NCBI RefSeq assembly: GCF_046054195.1
Contig: NZ_JBEQCS010000012.1
Location: 61,306 to 125,305, forward strand
Direction: 5' to 3'
DNA: 64,000 nt
DNA from: Celerinatantimonas sp046054195
Lineage (GTDB): Bacteria; Pseudomonadota; Gammaproteobacteria; Enterobacterales; Celerinatantimonadaceae
Shown here: one piece after another, positions 9,383-18,161 of the stretch
How the letters are laid out: each line of letters starts with the position of its first letter
Position numbering within the stretch: the stretch's first letter is position 1
Notes under the pieces: generated by a model
Databases searched by the model: none
What the model saw: the letters and a program-made list of their open reading frames with translations, nothing else
Told to the model about the DNA's origin: nothing
Made by a program: the position numbers and the translations under genes

Positions 9383-10419
9383 TCGCTTAAGCCTCCTACG
9401 ACTTGAGATTGTTGACAGATTTGATGCACAGGTAATGTCGCGGTAAAACAACACCCTTCACCGGGGCGCGAATCCACTGCAATTTCACCGTTATGAGCTT
9501 TGATGACTGACTTAACAACGGCCAACCCTAAGCCCGTACCATTTTGTTTGGTCGTGACAAAAGGCTCGAACAGTTGCTCTTGTACATGAGCTGCAATACC
9601 AGGGCCACTATCAACGACGGAGATCTGTACCCGTTCACCATCAGTTCGAGCATAAAGCCCAATCGTATCGCCATGTTTACTTACATGAGCTGCATTATCG
9701 ATTAGATTAGTCAACGCTGAAACCAAGCAGTTACTGTTGGCCATAATGATGACATCCGGCTCACAATAACCGATATCCAGATGCAATTGGCGCTGAACTA
9801 ATTTAGCTTCAATCGCACTTTTCATTTGCATCAGTAGATGAACAACGGAAACTTGTTCAGCAATTGGCTGCTCGCCGTTACGAGCGAACAACAACATGTC
9901 ATTGACCTGATTTTCCAAATCAGCTAACCGCGCCATCATCTTGGATTGAAATCGACTGCGGGCCGCTTCGGGTAAATTTTCATTGGATAAATTCGAGCCA
10001 TAAAGCATCGCCGCCGACAGTGGCGTGCGAATTTGATGAGCCAGTGATGCGACCATTCGCCCTAGTGCTGAAAGTTTTTCCAAACGAGCCATTGAGGCCT
10101 GCAGCTGCCGAGTGGCGGTCACATCGGTTAACATAATGAGCTGACTATCAGAATCAAGCAACGTGGCCAACGTCAACTGAACCCGCTTGCCATCAGGTAA
10201 CGAGAGTTCATGACCATCATCAGCCTGTGGAATGAAAAGCTCTAATGCAACTTTTGACCAACGCTCACCCTCAAGCTTAACGCCAAATAGAGTTTGCGCG
10301 GCCGGATTGGCTTTGGCAATGTAGCCTCGCTGATCGAGCAATAACAGCCCGGAAGGCAATACATCAAAAACCTGTGCCAGCTGATGTTCGGAAAAAGACT
10401 GACAAAGTGGTGATTTCAC
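9379..10419 (-). CDS. flrB: Flagellar sensor histidine kinase FlrB
   Basis: This 346-residue kinase has no membrane segments and is therefore cytoplasmic. It has an N-terminal PAS-like domain (about 12-110), a dimerisation/phosphotransfer helix with the H-box ASLAHQIRTPLSAAML, and a HATPase domain with N-box NLIDNAAH and G-boxes DSGPGIAA and GTGLGLAVVKS. It phosphorylates FlrC, encoded by the next gene with a 4-base overlap. A degenerate sigma54-like promoter lies about 45 bases upstream, consistent with control by FlrA. Confidence 0.92.
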   Translation of the reverse strand: MKSPLCQSFSEHQLAQVFDVLPSGLLLLDQRGYIAKANPAAQTLFGVKLEGERWSKVALELFIPQADDGHELSLPDGKRVQLTLATLLDSDSQLIMLTDVTATRQLQASMARLEKLSALGRMVASLAHQIRTPLSAAMLYGSNLSNENLPEAARSRFQSKMMARLADLENQVNDMLLFARNGEQPIAEQVSVVHLLMQMKSAIEAKLVQRQLHLDIGYCEPDVIIMANSNCLVSALTNLIDNAAHVSKHGDTIGLYARTDGERVQISVVDSGPGIAAHVQEQLFEPFVTTKQNGTGLGLAVVKSVIKAHNGEIAVDSRPGEGCCFTATLPVHQICQQSQVVGGLSE

Positions 10420-10462
10420 AACGCTCGTCCTGTGTCAAAAATCTGTACTTTGCATCAGGACT

Positions 10463-10478
10463 TTCAAATAGCGTGCCA
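10463..10478 (-). promoter_or_regulatory. Candidate sigma54 promoter of flrBC
   Basis: On the minus strand the site reads TGGCAC-GCTAT-TTGAA. The -24 element is perfect and the spacing is right, but the -12 element has TTGA in place of TTGC, losing the usually invariant C. The position, about 45 bases before the flrB start, fits the FlrA-sigma54 control known for flrBC in Vibrio cholerae. Confidence 0.5.
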
Positions 10479-10528
10479 AATTAAGGAAAGAAAAGATTAA
10501 ATATTTAACTGATTGAAAAATTTAACAT

Positions 10529-12001
10529 TTAATCTTTATTTAATTGGTATTTTTTCATTTTTTCGACCAATGTCGTGCGACGCATTTTTAACTGTTCAGC
10601 GGCTCGAGCCACAACACCATCTTGTTGATCTAGGGCTTGGCGAATTAAATCAACCTCGATTTCACTGAGAACATCCTTAAGATTTAACCCCTCGTCAGGC
10701 AATCGACAAGCAAGGCTACTCGCATCGATAGTTGGCTCGTTTTCATCACCAGCAAAAGAGCTCGCAAATGCCGAAGCCTCACCCGATTCAGCATCATCGC
10801 TAAACATTGCCATCAACGCATCACGCTCGGTGAGTAAATCTGCCACATTAGGTTCAAAATCATCGCCATCAATATGGCGATATTTCGGCGGCAAGTCACC
10901 CACATCGACAATCTGATTTGGGTGCAAAATCACTAAGCGCTCGACTAAGTTAGATAGTTCTCGAATATTGCCTGGCCAACCATGTAACATCAATGATTCA
11001 ACACTTCGCTGAGTAAAGCGGATCATTGCTTCATGCTGCTGCGCATGTCGCGCCACCAGCTCCTGCAATAAAATCGGAATATCATCACTGCGCTCACGTA
11101 AAGAAGGAACTTCGATAGGAAATACATTGAGCCGATAAAATAGATCTTCTCGGAAATTGCCATCGGTTATCATCGATTCAAGATTGCGGTGAGTCGCGGC
11201 AATAATGCGAACATCGGCTTTGATAATTTTACTGCTACCAACCCGCTCAAAAACCCGCTCTTGCAAAACTCGCAGGAGTTTGACTTGCATTGGCATCGGC
11301 ATGTCGCCAATTTCATCTAAGAATAATGTTCCACCTTCCGATAATTCAAAGCGCCCTTTTCGCGAGGAAAAAGCGCCAGTAAAAGCGCCTTTCTCATGGC
11401 CAAACAATTCACTCTCTAATAGTTCAGCCGGAATAGCACCACAGTTAATCGGCACAAATGGCCCATCAGCGCGTGATGATTGCTCGTGTACAGCTCTAGC
11501 CACGACTTCTTTACCCGTTCCCGATTCCCCAAGAATTAAAACATTGGCATTGGTATGGGCAACTTGATCAATGAGATGGCGGATCTCCTGCATCGCTATC
11601 CCTTTACCAACCAAGTCGCGAGATAATTTCACGGCCGATTTACTTGGATGCGGAAGCTGGGCTAAAAATGTTTGCGCCCGATGCAGCAAACGAGTCAGTT
11701 GGTCATAACCAAAGGGTTCACTGATAACACCCAAATAATTGCTACGTTGATGAAAACTCTCATCCACCTCAGCGCCAATAATCATCAATGGCACAAGCGG
11801 ATTTTCATTTGCCAAGGAGCTTAGCTGGGAAAGCTTACCATCAGCAATCAGAATAGGATTAGCAGACTGAGCAATCACGGCTGATAGTTCATCTTGTTGG
11901 CAACAGCGACTTTGTTCACCAATAAACTGTAGTACTGTGAGCAGAGCATCACAGCGATGCTGGTTAGAATCACAGACTAAAATCGTCGTACCTAAATCCA
12001 T
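10529..12001 (-). CDS. flrA: Master flagellar regulator FlrA (FleQ family)
   Basis: A 490-residue sigma54-dependent activator at the top of the polar flagellar cascade. It has an N-terminal FleQ-type domain (about 5-120) that lacks a phospho-acceptor pattern. The central AAA+ domain has Walker A GESGTGKE, the GAFTGA loop and Walker B TLFLDEIGDM. A Fis-type DNA-binding domain ends the protein (RAAEQLKMRRTTLVEKM). A low-complexity acidic linker (about 400-440) precedes the last domain. Relatives bind c-di-GMP, which blocks activity; the same control is inferred here. It is divergent from pseB across a 365-base gap. Confidence 0.92.
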   Translation of the reverse strand: MDLGTTILVCDSNQHRCDALLTVLQFIGEQSRCCQQDELSAVIAQSANPILIADGKLSQLSSLANENPLVPLMIIGAEVDESFHQRSNYLGVISEPFGYDQLTRLLHRAQTFLAQLPHPSKSAVKLSRDLVGKGIAMQEIRHLIDQVAHTNANVLILGESGTGKEVVARAVHEQSSRADGPFVPINCGAIPAELLESELFGHEKGAFTGAFSSRKGRFELSEGGTLFLDEIGDMPMPMQVKLLRVLQERVFERVGSSKIIKADVRIIAATHRNLESMITDGNFREDLFYRLNVFPIEVPSLRERSDDIPILLQELVARHAQQHEAMIRFTQRSVESLMLHGWPGNIRELSNLVERLVILHPNQIVDVGDLPPKYRHIDGDDFEPNVADLLTERDALMAMFSDDAESGEASAFASSFAGDENEPTIDASSLACRLPDEGLNLKDVLSEIEVDLIRQALDQQDGVVARAAEQLKMRRTTLVEKMKKYQLNKD

Positions 12002-12366
12002 TCATTGCCTCTAGTATTAACTAATTCATTATCGTTAGTCCTTGTCAGACCAACAAATTTTAATCACGCGTCAAAATATAGCAAGTATTTGCTACATACA
12101 CCGACAAAATACTGACACCTATATTGATCTCAAAAACATTCCAAAAAACAGATTTGATTCATAAAGTTAAATATTTCATACAAATTTAGGCTATAAATAG
12201 CATGTCAGATATTTGCCATCGAGCTATTAGCAAATAGGCACAAAACCTGCTTGCAAAAGTAGCATTCGGCCCGAACCATTGCGCTATGTCATGCATAACC
12301 AACAAATAATGCTAAGATAGCGCTTAGGTTAAATCGAGCCACTATATAGAGTTTAGGACAGCTAGC
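12002..12366. other. Divergent control region between flrA and pseB
   Basis: This 365-base AT-rich stretch has no credible coding frame. It must hold the promoters for both flrA (minus) and pseB (plus). One sigma54-like match is listed separately. The ribosome site AGGACA sits just before the pseB ATG. I could not identify a convincing sigma70 promoter for flrA by eye. Confidence 0.5.
12236..12251 (+). promoter_or_regulatory. Possible sigma54 promoter upstream of pseB
   Basis: AGGCAC-AAAAC-CTGCT keeps the GG and GC dinucleotides ten bases apart, as sigma54 requires, but the outer bases are not consensus. It would give a leader of about 105 bases before pseB. If real, sugar synthesis would be timed with flagellar assembly. 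Confidence 0.35.
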
Positions 12367-13350
12367 ATGTTTAATGACAAGCAGATATTAATTACCGGCG
12401 GAACCGGTTCATTTGGCCAAAAATTTGTAAAAAAATTGCTCAGTGATTATCACCCAAAGCGAGTTGTAATTTACTCACGTGATGAGCTTAAGCAGTTTGA
12501 GATGCAGCAGATTTTTCCGCAAAGCTGTATGCGTTACTTTATTGGCGATGTCCGTGACCGAGAACGTATCACAACTGCAATGCGTGGTATTGATTACGTG
12601 GTACATGCAGCCGCCCTTAAACAAGTTCCAGCAGCTGAATACAATCCAATGGAATGTATTAAGACCAATATTAATGGTGCTGAAAATGTCATCCACGCAG
12701 CGCTTGCCAATCAGGTAAAAAAAGTAATCGCACTATCGACCGATAAAGCAGCTAATCCAATTAATCTCTATGGTGCAACAAAACTGGCTAGCGATAAGCT
12801 GTTTGTTGCGGCCAATAACATGGTCGGGGCTATCCAAACTAGTTTTAGTGTCGTGCGTTATGGCAACGTTGTTGGCTCACGTGGCTCAGTTGTGCCATTT
12901 TTCAAAAAGCTCATCGCCAACGGGGAAACTTCACTGCCTATCACGCATGAAGATATGACCCGCTTTTGGATAACCCTTGAGCAAGGCGTGCAATTTGTTA
13001 TCGACAACTTTCAGCGCATGCATGGCGGTGAAATTTTTGTCCCCAAAATTCCATCGGTACGAATTGTCGATTTAGCCAAAGCACTGGCCCCTGAGCTCAC
13101 CACACATGTCATTGGAATTCGCCCCGGAGAAAAATTGCACGAGGTCATGGTTCCAGCGGATGACTCGTATCATACCTATGAATTTGATGATCATTTTCTA
13201 ATTGCGCCATCAATATCGTTCAATAGTCGGCAAAATAATTTTCAGGTTAATGCCTGCCAGCAAAGTGGCAAACAGGTAGAAATTGGATTTTCCTATAATT
13301 CATTAGATAACCCTGACTTTTTATCTGTTAACCAAATTCGCGATTACTAA
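12367..13350 (+). CDS. pseB: UDP-GlcNAc 4,6-dehydratase (inverting) PseB
   Basis: A 327-residue extended short-chain dehydrogenase that performs the first step of CMP-pseudaminic acid synthesis: dehydration and C5 epimerisation of UDP-GlcNAc. The NADP-binding loop GGTGSFGQKF is at the N-terminus. STDKAANPINLYGATKL contains the catalytic Tyr-x3-Lys region, and VRYGNVVGSRGSVVPFF is characteristic of the PseB/FlaA1 group. The next gene, pseC, begins one base after the stop. Confidence 0.93.
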   Translation: MFNDKQILITGGTGSFGQKFVKKLLSDYHPKRVVIYSRDELKQFEMQQIFPQSCMRYFIGDVRDRERITTAMRGIDYVVHAAALKQVPAAEYNPMECIKTNINGAENVIHAALANQVKKVIALSTDKAANPINLYGATKLASDKLFVAANNMVGAIQTSFSVVRYGNVVGSRGSVVPFFKKLIANGETSLPITHEDMTRFWITLEQGVQFVIDNFQRMHGGEIFVPKIPSVRIVDLAKALAPELTTHVIGIRPGEKLHEVMVPADDSYHTYEFDDHFLIAPSISFNSRQNNFQVNACQQSGKQVEIGFSYNSLDNPDFLSVNQIRDY

Positions 13351-13351
13351 C

Positions 13352-14527
13352 ATGGCAAAAGCAATTTATTATGGAAAACAAACCATCGATCAGCAGGATA
13401 TCGATGCTGTATGTGAAGTTCTGCATAGTAATTTACTCACGCAAGGGCCTTATGTCGGCCGGTTTGAGCAAGACTTAGCAAGTTATGTGAATGCGCCACA
13501 TGCAATTGCCTGTTGCAATGGGACCGCGGGATTACATCTAGCATGCATGGCTCTTGGCATCACCCAAGGCGATGAGGTCTGGGTGTCTGCGGTGAGTTTT
13601 GTCGCCAGTGCTAACTGCGCTCGTTATTGCGGTGCCAACGTGCGCTTTGTTGATATTGACCCAACGAGCGGAAACCTAAGTATCGAGGCACTTGAAAAAA
13701 TGCTTGCCAAAGCTGAGCATTTTCCAAAGGCATTGATAGTTGTCCATTTGGGCGGCAACAGTTGTGACATGGCATCGATTGCCAAGCTCTGTCAGGCTCA
13801 TCGTATTGCCATCATTGAAGATGCTTGTCATGCTTTAGGGAGCACTTATCACAATGACCCAGTTGGAAGCTGTCGCTACAGCGATTGCTGCGTTTTTAGT
13901 TTTCACCCAGTAAAAACCATTACCACCGCTGAGGGTGGTATGATCACTTGTAAAAGTCAAAGCCTTGCTAAACGGCTGCGCCAGTTCGCAAGCCACGGCA
14001 TTAGCAAAGATGCGGATGACTGGTCGTATCCAAATTCTGCCCCGTGGTATTACGAGCAACAAACACTGGGATACAATTACCGCTTAAGCGATCTACAGGC
14101 TGCTTTGGGGATTGCGCAACTACGCCGAATTGACGATTTTTTGCAAAAACGCCGTGCCATTATCGAGCGCTATGAACAGGCATTTGTTGGTAATTCACTG
14201 GTGAGCATGCAACAGATCACAGCTCACAGCCACTCAGCTTACCATCTTGCATTGATTCAATGTGCAGATTCCAAAATCCGTCAAAAAATTTATCAAGCGC
14301 TTGGTGACGAACAGATATTTTGCCAACTGCATTATATTCCTATTTACCGACAGCCCTATTATCGTCAGCTAAACTCGACTGAGTTTCATCAATATCCTGG
14401 CGCAGAGGCCCATTATCAACATGCCCTGTCACTTCCTGTGTACCCAACTTTGAGTATTGATGAGCAAAATCGTATTATTAAGTTAATCGAGCACACTCTT
14501 CACCCATATCTGCAACTGTCAAATTGA
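13352..14527 (+). CDS. pseC: UDP-4-keto sugar aminotransferase PseC
   Basis: This 391-residue DegT/DnrJ/EryC1/StrS-family PLP aminotransferase performs the second step of the pseudaminic acid pathway, adding the C4 amino group from glutamate to the PseB product. The PLP lysine is in FSFHPVKTITTAEGG. Substrate and cofactor contacts lie in CNGTAGLHLA and EDACHALGS. It is tightly coupled to pseB. The next pathway enzymes (PseH, PseG, PseF) do not follow; a small unknown gene does. Confidence 0.93.
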   Translation: MAKAIYYGKQTIDQQDIDAVCEVLHSNLLTQGPYVGRFEQDLASYVNAPHAIACCNGTAGLHLACMALGITQGDEVWVSAVSFVASANCARYCGANVRFVDIDPTSGNLSIEALEKMLAKAEHFPKALIVVHLGGNSCDMASIAKLCQAHRIAIIEDACHALGSTYHNDPVGSCRYSDCCVFSFHPVKTITTAEGGMITCKSQSLAKRLRQFASHGISKDADDWSYPNSAPWYYEQQTLGYNYRLSDLQAALGIAQLRRIDDFLQKRRAIIERYEQAFVGNSLVSMQQITAHSHSAYHLALIQCADSKIRQKIYQALGDEQIFCQLHYIPIYRQPYYRQLNSTEFHQYPGAEAHYQHALSLPVYPTLSIDEQNRIIKLIEHTLHPYLQLSN

Positions 14528-14534
14528 GGAAGCC

Positions 14535-14939
14535 ATGGACTCAGTAAATATTAAAGAATTAATGCAAGCCTCAGCCCTTGATGCCGTTGCTTTTGCAAAA
14601 GAGCAGCAAATTGACCTTGATGGCAGCATTAAAAGTATTGAGATAGTCCAGCAACTACTCGAACAATTGCGTCATGAATCACTCAGCGAAAAACACCTAT
14701 TTACGCTGTCCTATATTTTTGGTGCATACATCGGTGAGATTTTTATAAAAAATTATGGTGGCCATTGGTTTCATCAGGAAAAACAAGGTGATGAGCCTCC
14801 ACAAACATTTATCATCAATGAGCCATACAGCTACGCATTTCCTGGGATTGTTTATCTCTATCTGATGGGGCAAGAGCAATATTCACTCGTACATTATTTT
14901 GACAAAGTTGCCAAGCAATACTCTTGCGATGAGTTATAA
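14535..14939 (+). CDS. Unidentified small protein in the pseBC operon
   Basis: The product is 134 residues with no signal peptide and no clear membrane span. The N-terminal half is helical and acidic. The middle holds FGAYIGEIFIKNYGGHW, a pattern seen in small DUF3806-like or immunity-like proteins; I regard that resemblance as tentative. It begins 7 bases after pseC with a GAGGAAG ribosome site and ends at a strong terminator, so it is the last gene of the pseBC transcript. It is too short and unlike GNAT proteins to be PseH. Its function is unknown. Confidence 0.7.
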   Translation: MDSVNIKELMQASALDAVAFAKEQQIDLDGSIKSIEIVQQLLEQLRHESLSEKHLFTLSYIFGAYIGEIFIKNYGGHWFHQEKQGDEPPQTFIINEPYSYAFPGIVYLYLMGQEQYSLVHYFDKVAKQYSCDEL

Positions 14940-14960
14940 AAACTCCGATAGCAAACGAAC

Positions 14961-14990
14961 AAGCCATGAATACTTTCATGGCTTTTTTGT
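14961..14990 (+). terminator. Terminator of the pseBC operon
   Basis: AAGCCATGAA-TACT-TTCATGGCTT is a perfect 10-bp stem followed by TTTT on the plus strand. It lies between the convergent pseBC operon and the Maf gene, and could also slow transcription from the other side. Confidence 0.88.
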
Positions 14991-15003
14991 AGCGATGCTG
15001 AGC

Positions 15004-17835
15004 TTAAAAATCTAGTCCCGGGGTATTATCAAACTCACCTAAACAATTTTGATAATGTTCATTGATAGCGCTCAGATAATCTCGCCAGATAGCTTTACCT
15101 TGTTCATAACGTTCGACACAACGCATTTCATCTTCACACGAAAAAGCCAGACGAGTCAGATACGTTAGGCAAAAATTAACCGACCCACGCATCAGTACAA
15201 AAAATAGTGAATGACTATTTCCAGCCGCTTGCCCAAGTACGGCCATCTGTTGCATCTGCTGGTCTAAAACATCCTGCCAACTGTGACATTCGTTATCTAA
15301 TATCTGTTGCATTTGCTCAATATACGATGCAAACCCGTTATCATTAAACCAATCATCGAGTGATGTAGCCATGGCGGTTGTTTGCGTATCATAGGCATCA
15401 TTAAGTAACTGCTGGCGAAAAGCCGGTTTATCAATAGGTGGATTTAAAATCAGCAATTGTTCTGGATGCAAAGCAATAGTGCCGTTGATATAGGCACCAT
15501 CACTGGTGTTATAGCAATCCACATTGGCATAAAGCGCCAGCGTCTTTTCGATAATCTCAGCCGAGTAGCGAAATTCATATTTAGTAAAGACAAACTCATC
15601 AAAGTTACCTGGCACTCGAAGCCCAACACCGTGCTGCGCATAGTCATAAATTTCTGAGCCATCTTGCTCTTTAAAATACGCAGATTGCTGACTGTGATGG
15701 TAACGTGGGTCTTTAAAACCTAAGTCTACCCCAAATAGATATAACTGTTTAAATCCAAGAGCTAGAACATAAGCTATCGCACAATTAGAAACGGTGGGAT
15801 AGGAATATAAAATATCCTGATAATTATCCGCGTCAGGGTTGGCAAGCAGATGCGCTAAAGTGGCCGCTTCTCCCCTTTTAAAACACAAGAACGTCTGGCG
15901 AAACAAAGATGAGACATCAGGGTGAACACCGTTAACGGTGAGCAAATCAATCTGAGCCAACCACTGGCTGTCTGGAACTTGGCGGATCCAGTGATAAGTT
16001 GAGCGAGTTTGTTCCACCTCAGCGTGAAAATCGGGGCGAATACCATATTTATACAGAGCCTTCAGACTCGTACCACACGAGATAATAATGGCTCGGTCTT
16101 GATATTCTCTAAGTGTATCAATGCAGCGGTCCAATGACGGCCCATTACCTACAATAAACACCGGCAACTCTTCCAACTGCTGATTGAGCGCTTTAGAACG
16201 CTGCTTCAACAGATAGGGCTCATTGTTCAGTAAAGATTGGCGCGTATGCGTCCAGTTATAAAAGGCATGATCATAATATTCACTGATATTGAGCAACACC
16301 TTGAAGTGCTCACGCGTATGACGAATATGCTGGTCAAACTGGCTCTGAAAATAACTAACGTAGAAAAAGGTATACGAAAGAATATGAATACCGCTGTAAT
16401 TGAGCCGGTTGAGAATATCTTCAACCATGTTTTCGCCATTATCACCGACGTTAAGGTATAAATTAGCCCCCAAGTTATCTAAACGCGCAAGAATCGGCTG
16501 CCAATCAATCAGCAATAAACTGGCATAAAAATAGTCACTATTGGGTTCATAGACAATCAGATTATCCACTTCATGCTCAAGCGCTAATTTTTCAAAAGCA
16601 ATCCCGACACCTAGGCCATACATAATAAATGACGGCAGTTTCTGCGGCAGCTTGTGAAATTGCTCCACAGGCAATGATTGCACGAGATCTTTGAGCTTAT
16701 CGGAATATTTGTAGTGAAGATACGGACTTTTTTTACGAGTACCTTTACGCGCATCCAATACATCAAGCTTTGGTCGGCGCGCATAGTGTTCTAGATATGC
16801 CAAGCTTTCGCTTTTCGCATCATTAAGATAAAGCGTCACCCCCAGCTCAACATCCAACAAGTTCCACTGTTGATACTGATTTTGGAATAATCGCCAGCGT
16901 TTACTCTGGTAGTTGTTAAATGAGTGGCTAATATCCGGCAAATACTGCTCAAATACGCTTAAATTTTTTGCTAACAGAGTGTTATCAAGCGCATCGCTAT
17001 GAGCAAAGTAATGGTTGATTGAAAAACCAAATTCACAAACGCGTTCTTGCTCAAATTGCAAACTAGCTAGAGCCGTCAAGTTATCCCATCGAACATTGCC
17101 AAGCGCCAGCTCTAGTTCCATTTTGGCAAACAGCGGATATTGATAATGGCGGAACAGATGAAAACTTTGCCCTGGAGAGCGCTCTAAGTAGCTCTCAATG
17201 GGAAGTAAGTTATCATTGCCATCTAGGCCCGTTTGAATGGTGATAGAAATATTGTTGACGTGGCAGTAGTCAAAAAATTCATCCCATGGCGCGCTGAGCA
17301 ATGACACTTTGAGCAGGTCAAACACTGGCTCAACTATCAAAATGGACTGCCAAGGAGCACTCTTAGCCAACTCCAAAAGATGATAACCAAGGCCACAACC
17401 AAGAATAACGAGTTGTTCTGTGGCACTTTGTATCAGCGCTTGATAACGCAGCTCTATACCCGGGAAAATATCTAAAACGCCTGCGCCATTTTCTTGACTT
17501 AACGAGACGGAAGGATAATCCTCATTTTTATTAACCATCAGTGCCGCGCGGCAAAAATCTGCCACCTGAGTGGCACTCTCAACCATCGGTTCAAGTGGAT
17601 ACAATGAACGCCCAAGATGAATATCTAAAACACTTATCTGTTTTTGGCGGTTAATAAATGGGGAAAAGGTAACAAGCTGATGAGTGTTGAACTGCTCGGC
17701 AAGTGTTTTATCAAACAACATCCAAGCTTCAAGATTTCGTTTTTGGCGACTCAGTAACTCTGGCGCCAGCTGTGCTTCGTTTGCTTGCTGAGTCTGTTCG
17801 TCTAAACAAAGCTGACAATCAATCACATTGAGCAT
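15004..17835 (-). CDS. Motility-associated factor (Maf, DUF115/MptE-like) flagellin glycosyltransferase
   Basis: A 943-residue cytoplasmic protein of the Maf family, which transfers nonulosonic acids such as pseudaminic acid to flagellin. The MAF_flag10/DUF115 core is marked by LPVFIVGNGPSLDRCID (about residue 560) and later by LFGVDLGFKDPRYHHS. The N-terminal half has further nucleotide-sugar-fold-like stretches (LVILGCGLGYHLLEL and LIVYEPNSDYFYASLL). It lies 15 bases after the fliT-like gene in the fliD-fliS run and near pseB, pseC and pseI, which supports the role. The sugar and the acceptor serines/threonines are inferred. Confidence 0.85.
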   Translation of the reverse strand: MLNVIDCQLCLDEQTQQANEAQLAPELLSRQKRNLEAWMLFDKTLAEQFNTHQLVTFSPFINRQKQISVLDIHLGRSLYPLEPMVESATQVADFCRAALMVNKNEDYPSVSLSQENGAGVLDIFPGIELRYQALIQSATEQLVILGCGLGYHLLELAKSAPWQSILIVEPVFDLLKVSLLSAPWDEFFDYCHVNNISITIQTGLDGNDNLLPIESYLERSPGQSFHLFRHYQYPLFAKMELELALGNVRWDNLTALASLQFEQERVCEFGFSINHYFAHSDALDNTLLAKNLSVFEQYLPDISHSFNNYQSKRWRLFQNQYQQWNLLDVELGVTLYLNDAKSESLAYLEHYARRPKLDVLDARKGTRKKSPYLHYKYSDKLKDLVQSLPVEQFHKLPQKLPSFIMYGLGVGIAFEKLALEHEVDNLIVYEPNSDYFYASLLLIDWQPILARLDNLGANLYLNVGDNGENMVEDILNRLNYSGIHILSYTFFYVSYFQSQFDQHIRHTREHFKVLLNISEYYDHAFYNWTHTRQSLLNNEPYLLKQRSKALNQQLEELPVFIVGNGPSLDRCIDTLREYQDRAIIISCGTSLKALYKYGIRPDFHAEVEQTRSTYHWIRQVPDSQWLAQIDLLTVNGVHPDVSSLFRQTFLCFKRGEAATLAHLLANPDADNYQDILYSYPTVSNCAIAYVLALGFKQLYLFGVDLGFKDPRYHHSQQSAYFKEQDGSEIYDYAQHGVGLRVPGNFDEFVFTKYEFRYSAEIIEKTLALYANVDCYNTSDGAYINGTIALHPEQLLILNPPIDKPAFRQQLLNDAYDTQTTAMATSLDDWFNDNGFASYIEQMQQILDNECHSWQDVLDQQMQQMAVLGQAAGNSHSLFFVLMRGSVNFCLTYLTRLAFSCEDEMRCVERYEQGKAIWRDYLSAINEHYQNCLGEFDNTPGLDF

Positions 17836-17850
17836 AGTGGTCGTATCGTT

Positions 17851-18156
17851 TTAACGTTGCGGATTATAGGTTTTAGCAAGGCGTTTCGCCTGACTGAGCG
17901 CAGACAATTGCTGCTTAATTTCATCTTTACTATCAGAGATTTGCGCGCTTAGCTGTTGCATGCAAGCGAGACGACGCTTAAGAATGGGCGAATTGGACCC
18001 ACATTGAGCAGTCAGCTGCTCGAGTATATTTTGATGTTCACTGAGTAAAAAATGAACTTGCCCAATATCACTATCGGGCAATTTAAGTATATCAACTAAC
18101 TGAGCTAGTAACGTATCAGAACGTGTTTCTAGCTGAGCTAATAATTCATCATCCAT
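17851..18156 (-). CDS. FliT-like flagellar chaperone
   Basis: A 101-residue helical protein directly after fliS, in the position where polar flagellar clusters carry a FliT/FlaI-type gene. The sequence is Leu/Gln rich with heptad-like spacing (LETRSDTLLAQLVDIL and QHNILEQL-like turns) and no signal peptide. Assignment rests on size, helical character and position rather than on strong motifs. FliT proteins chaperone the cap protein FliD and can modulate class II regulators. The ATG at 18156 is preferred over a GTG two codons upstream, leaving five bases after the fliS stop. Confidence 0.6.
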   Translation of the reverse strand: MDDELLAQLETRSDTLLAQLVDILKLPDSDIGQVHFLLSEHQNILEQLTAQCGSNSPILKRRLACMQQLSAQISDSKDEIKQQLSALSQAKRLAKTYNPQR

Positions 18157-18161
18157 GAGCA

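Noticed and set aside
11205..11567. 120-codon open frame opposite flrA
   Set aside because: The flrA AAA+ domain covers it with clear motifs; the opposite frame is Ser/Thr/Arg-rich and unlike any protein.
12475..12718. Two overlapping frames inside pseB
   Set aside because: They overlap a well-conserved enzyme and lack ribosome sites.
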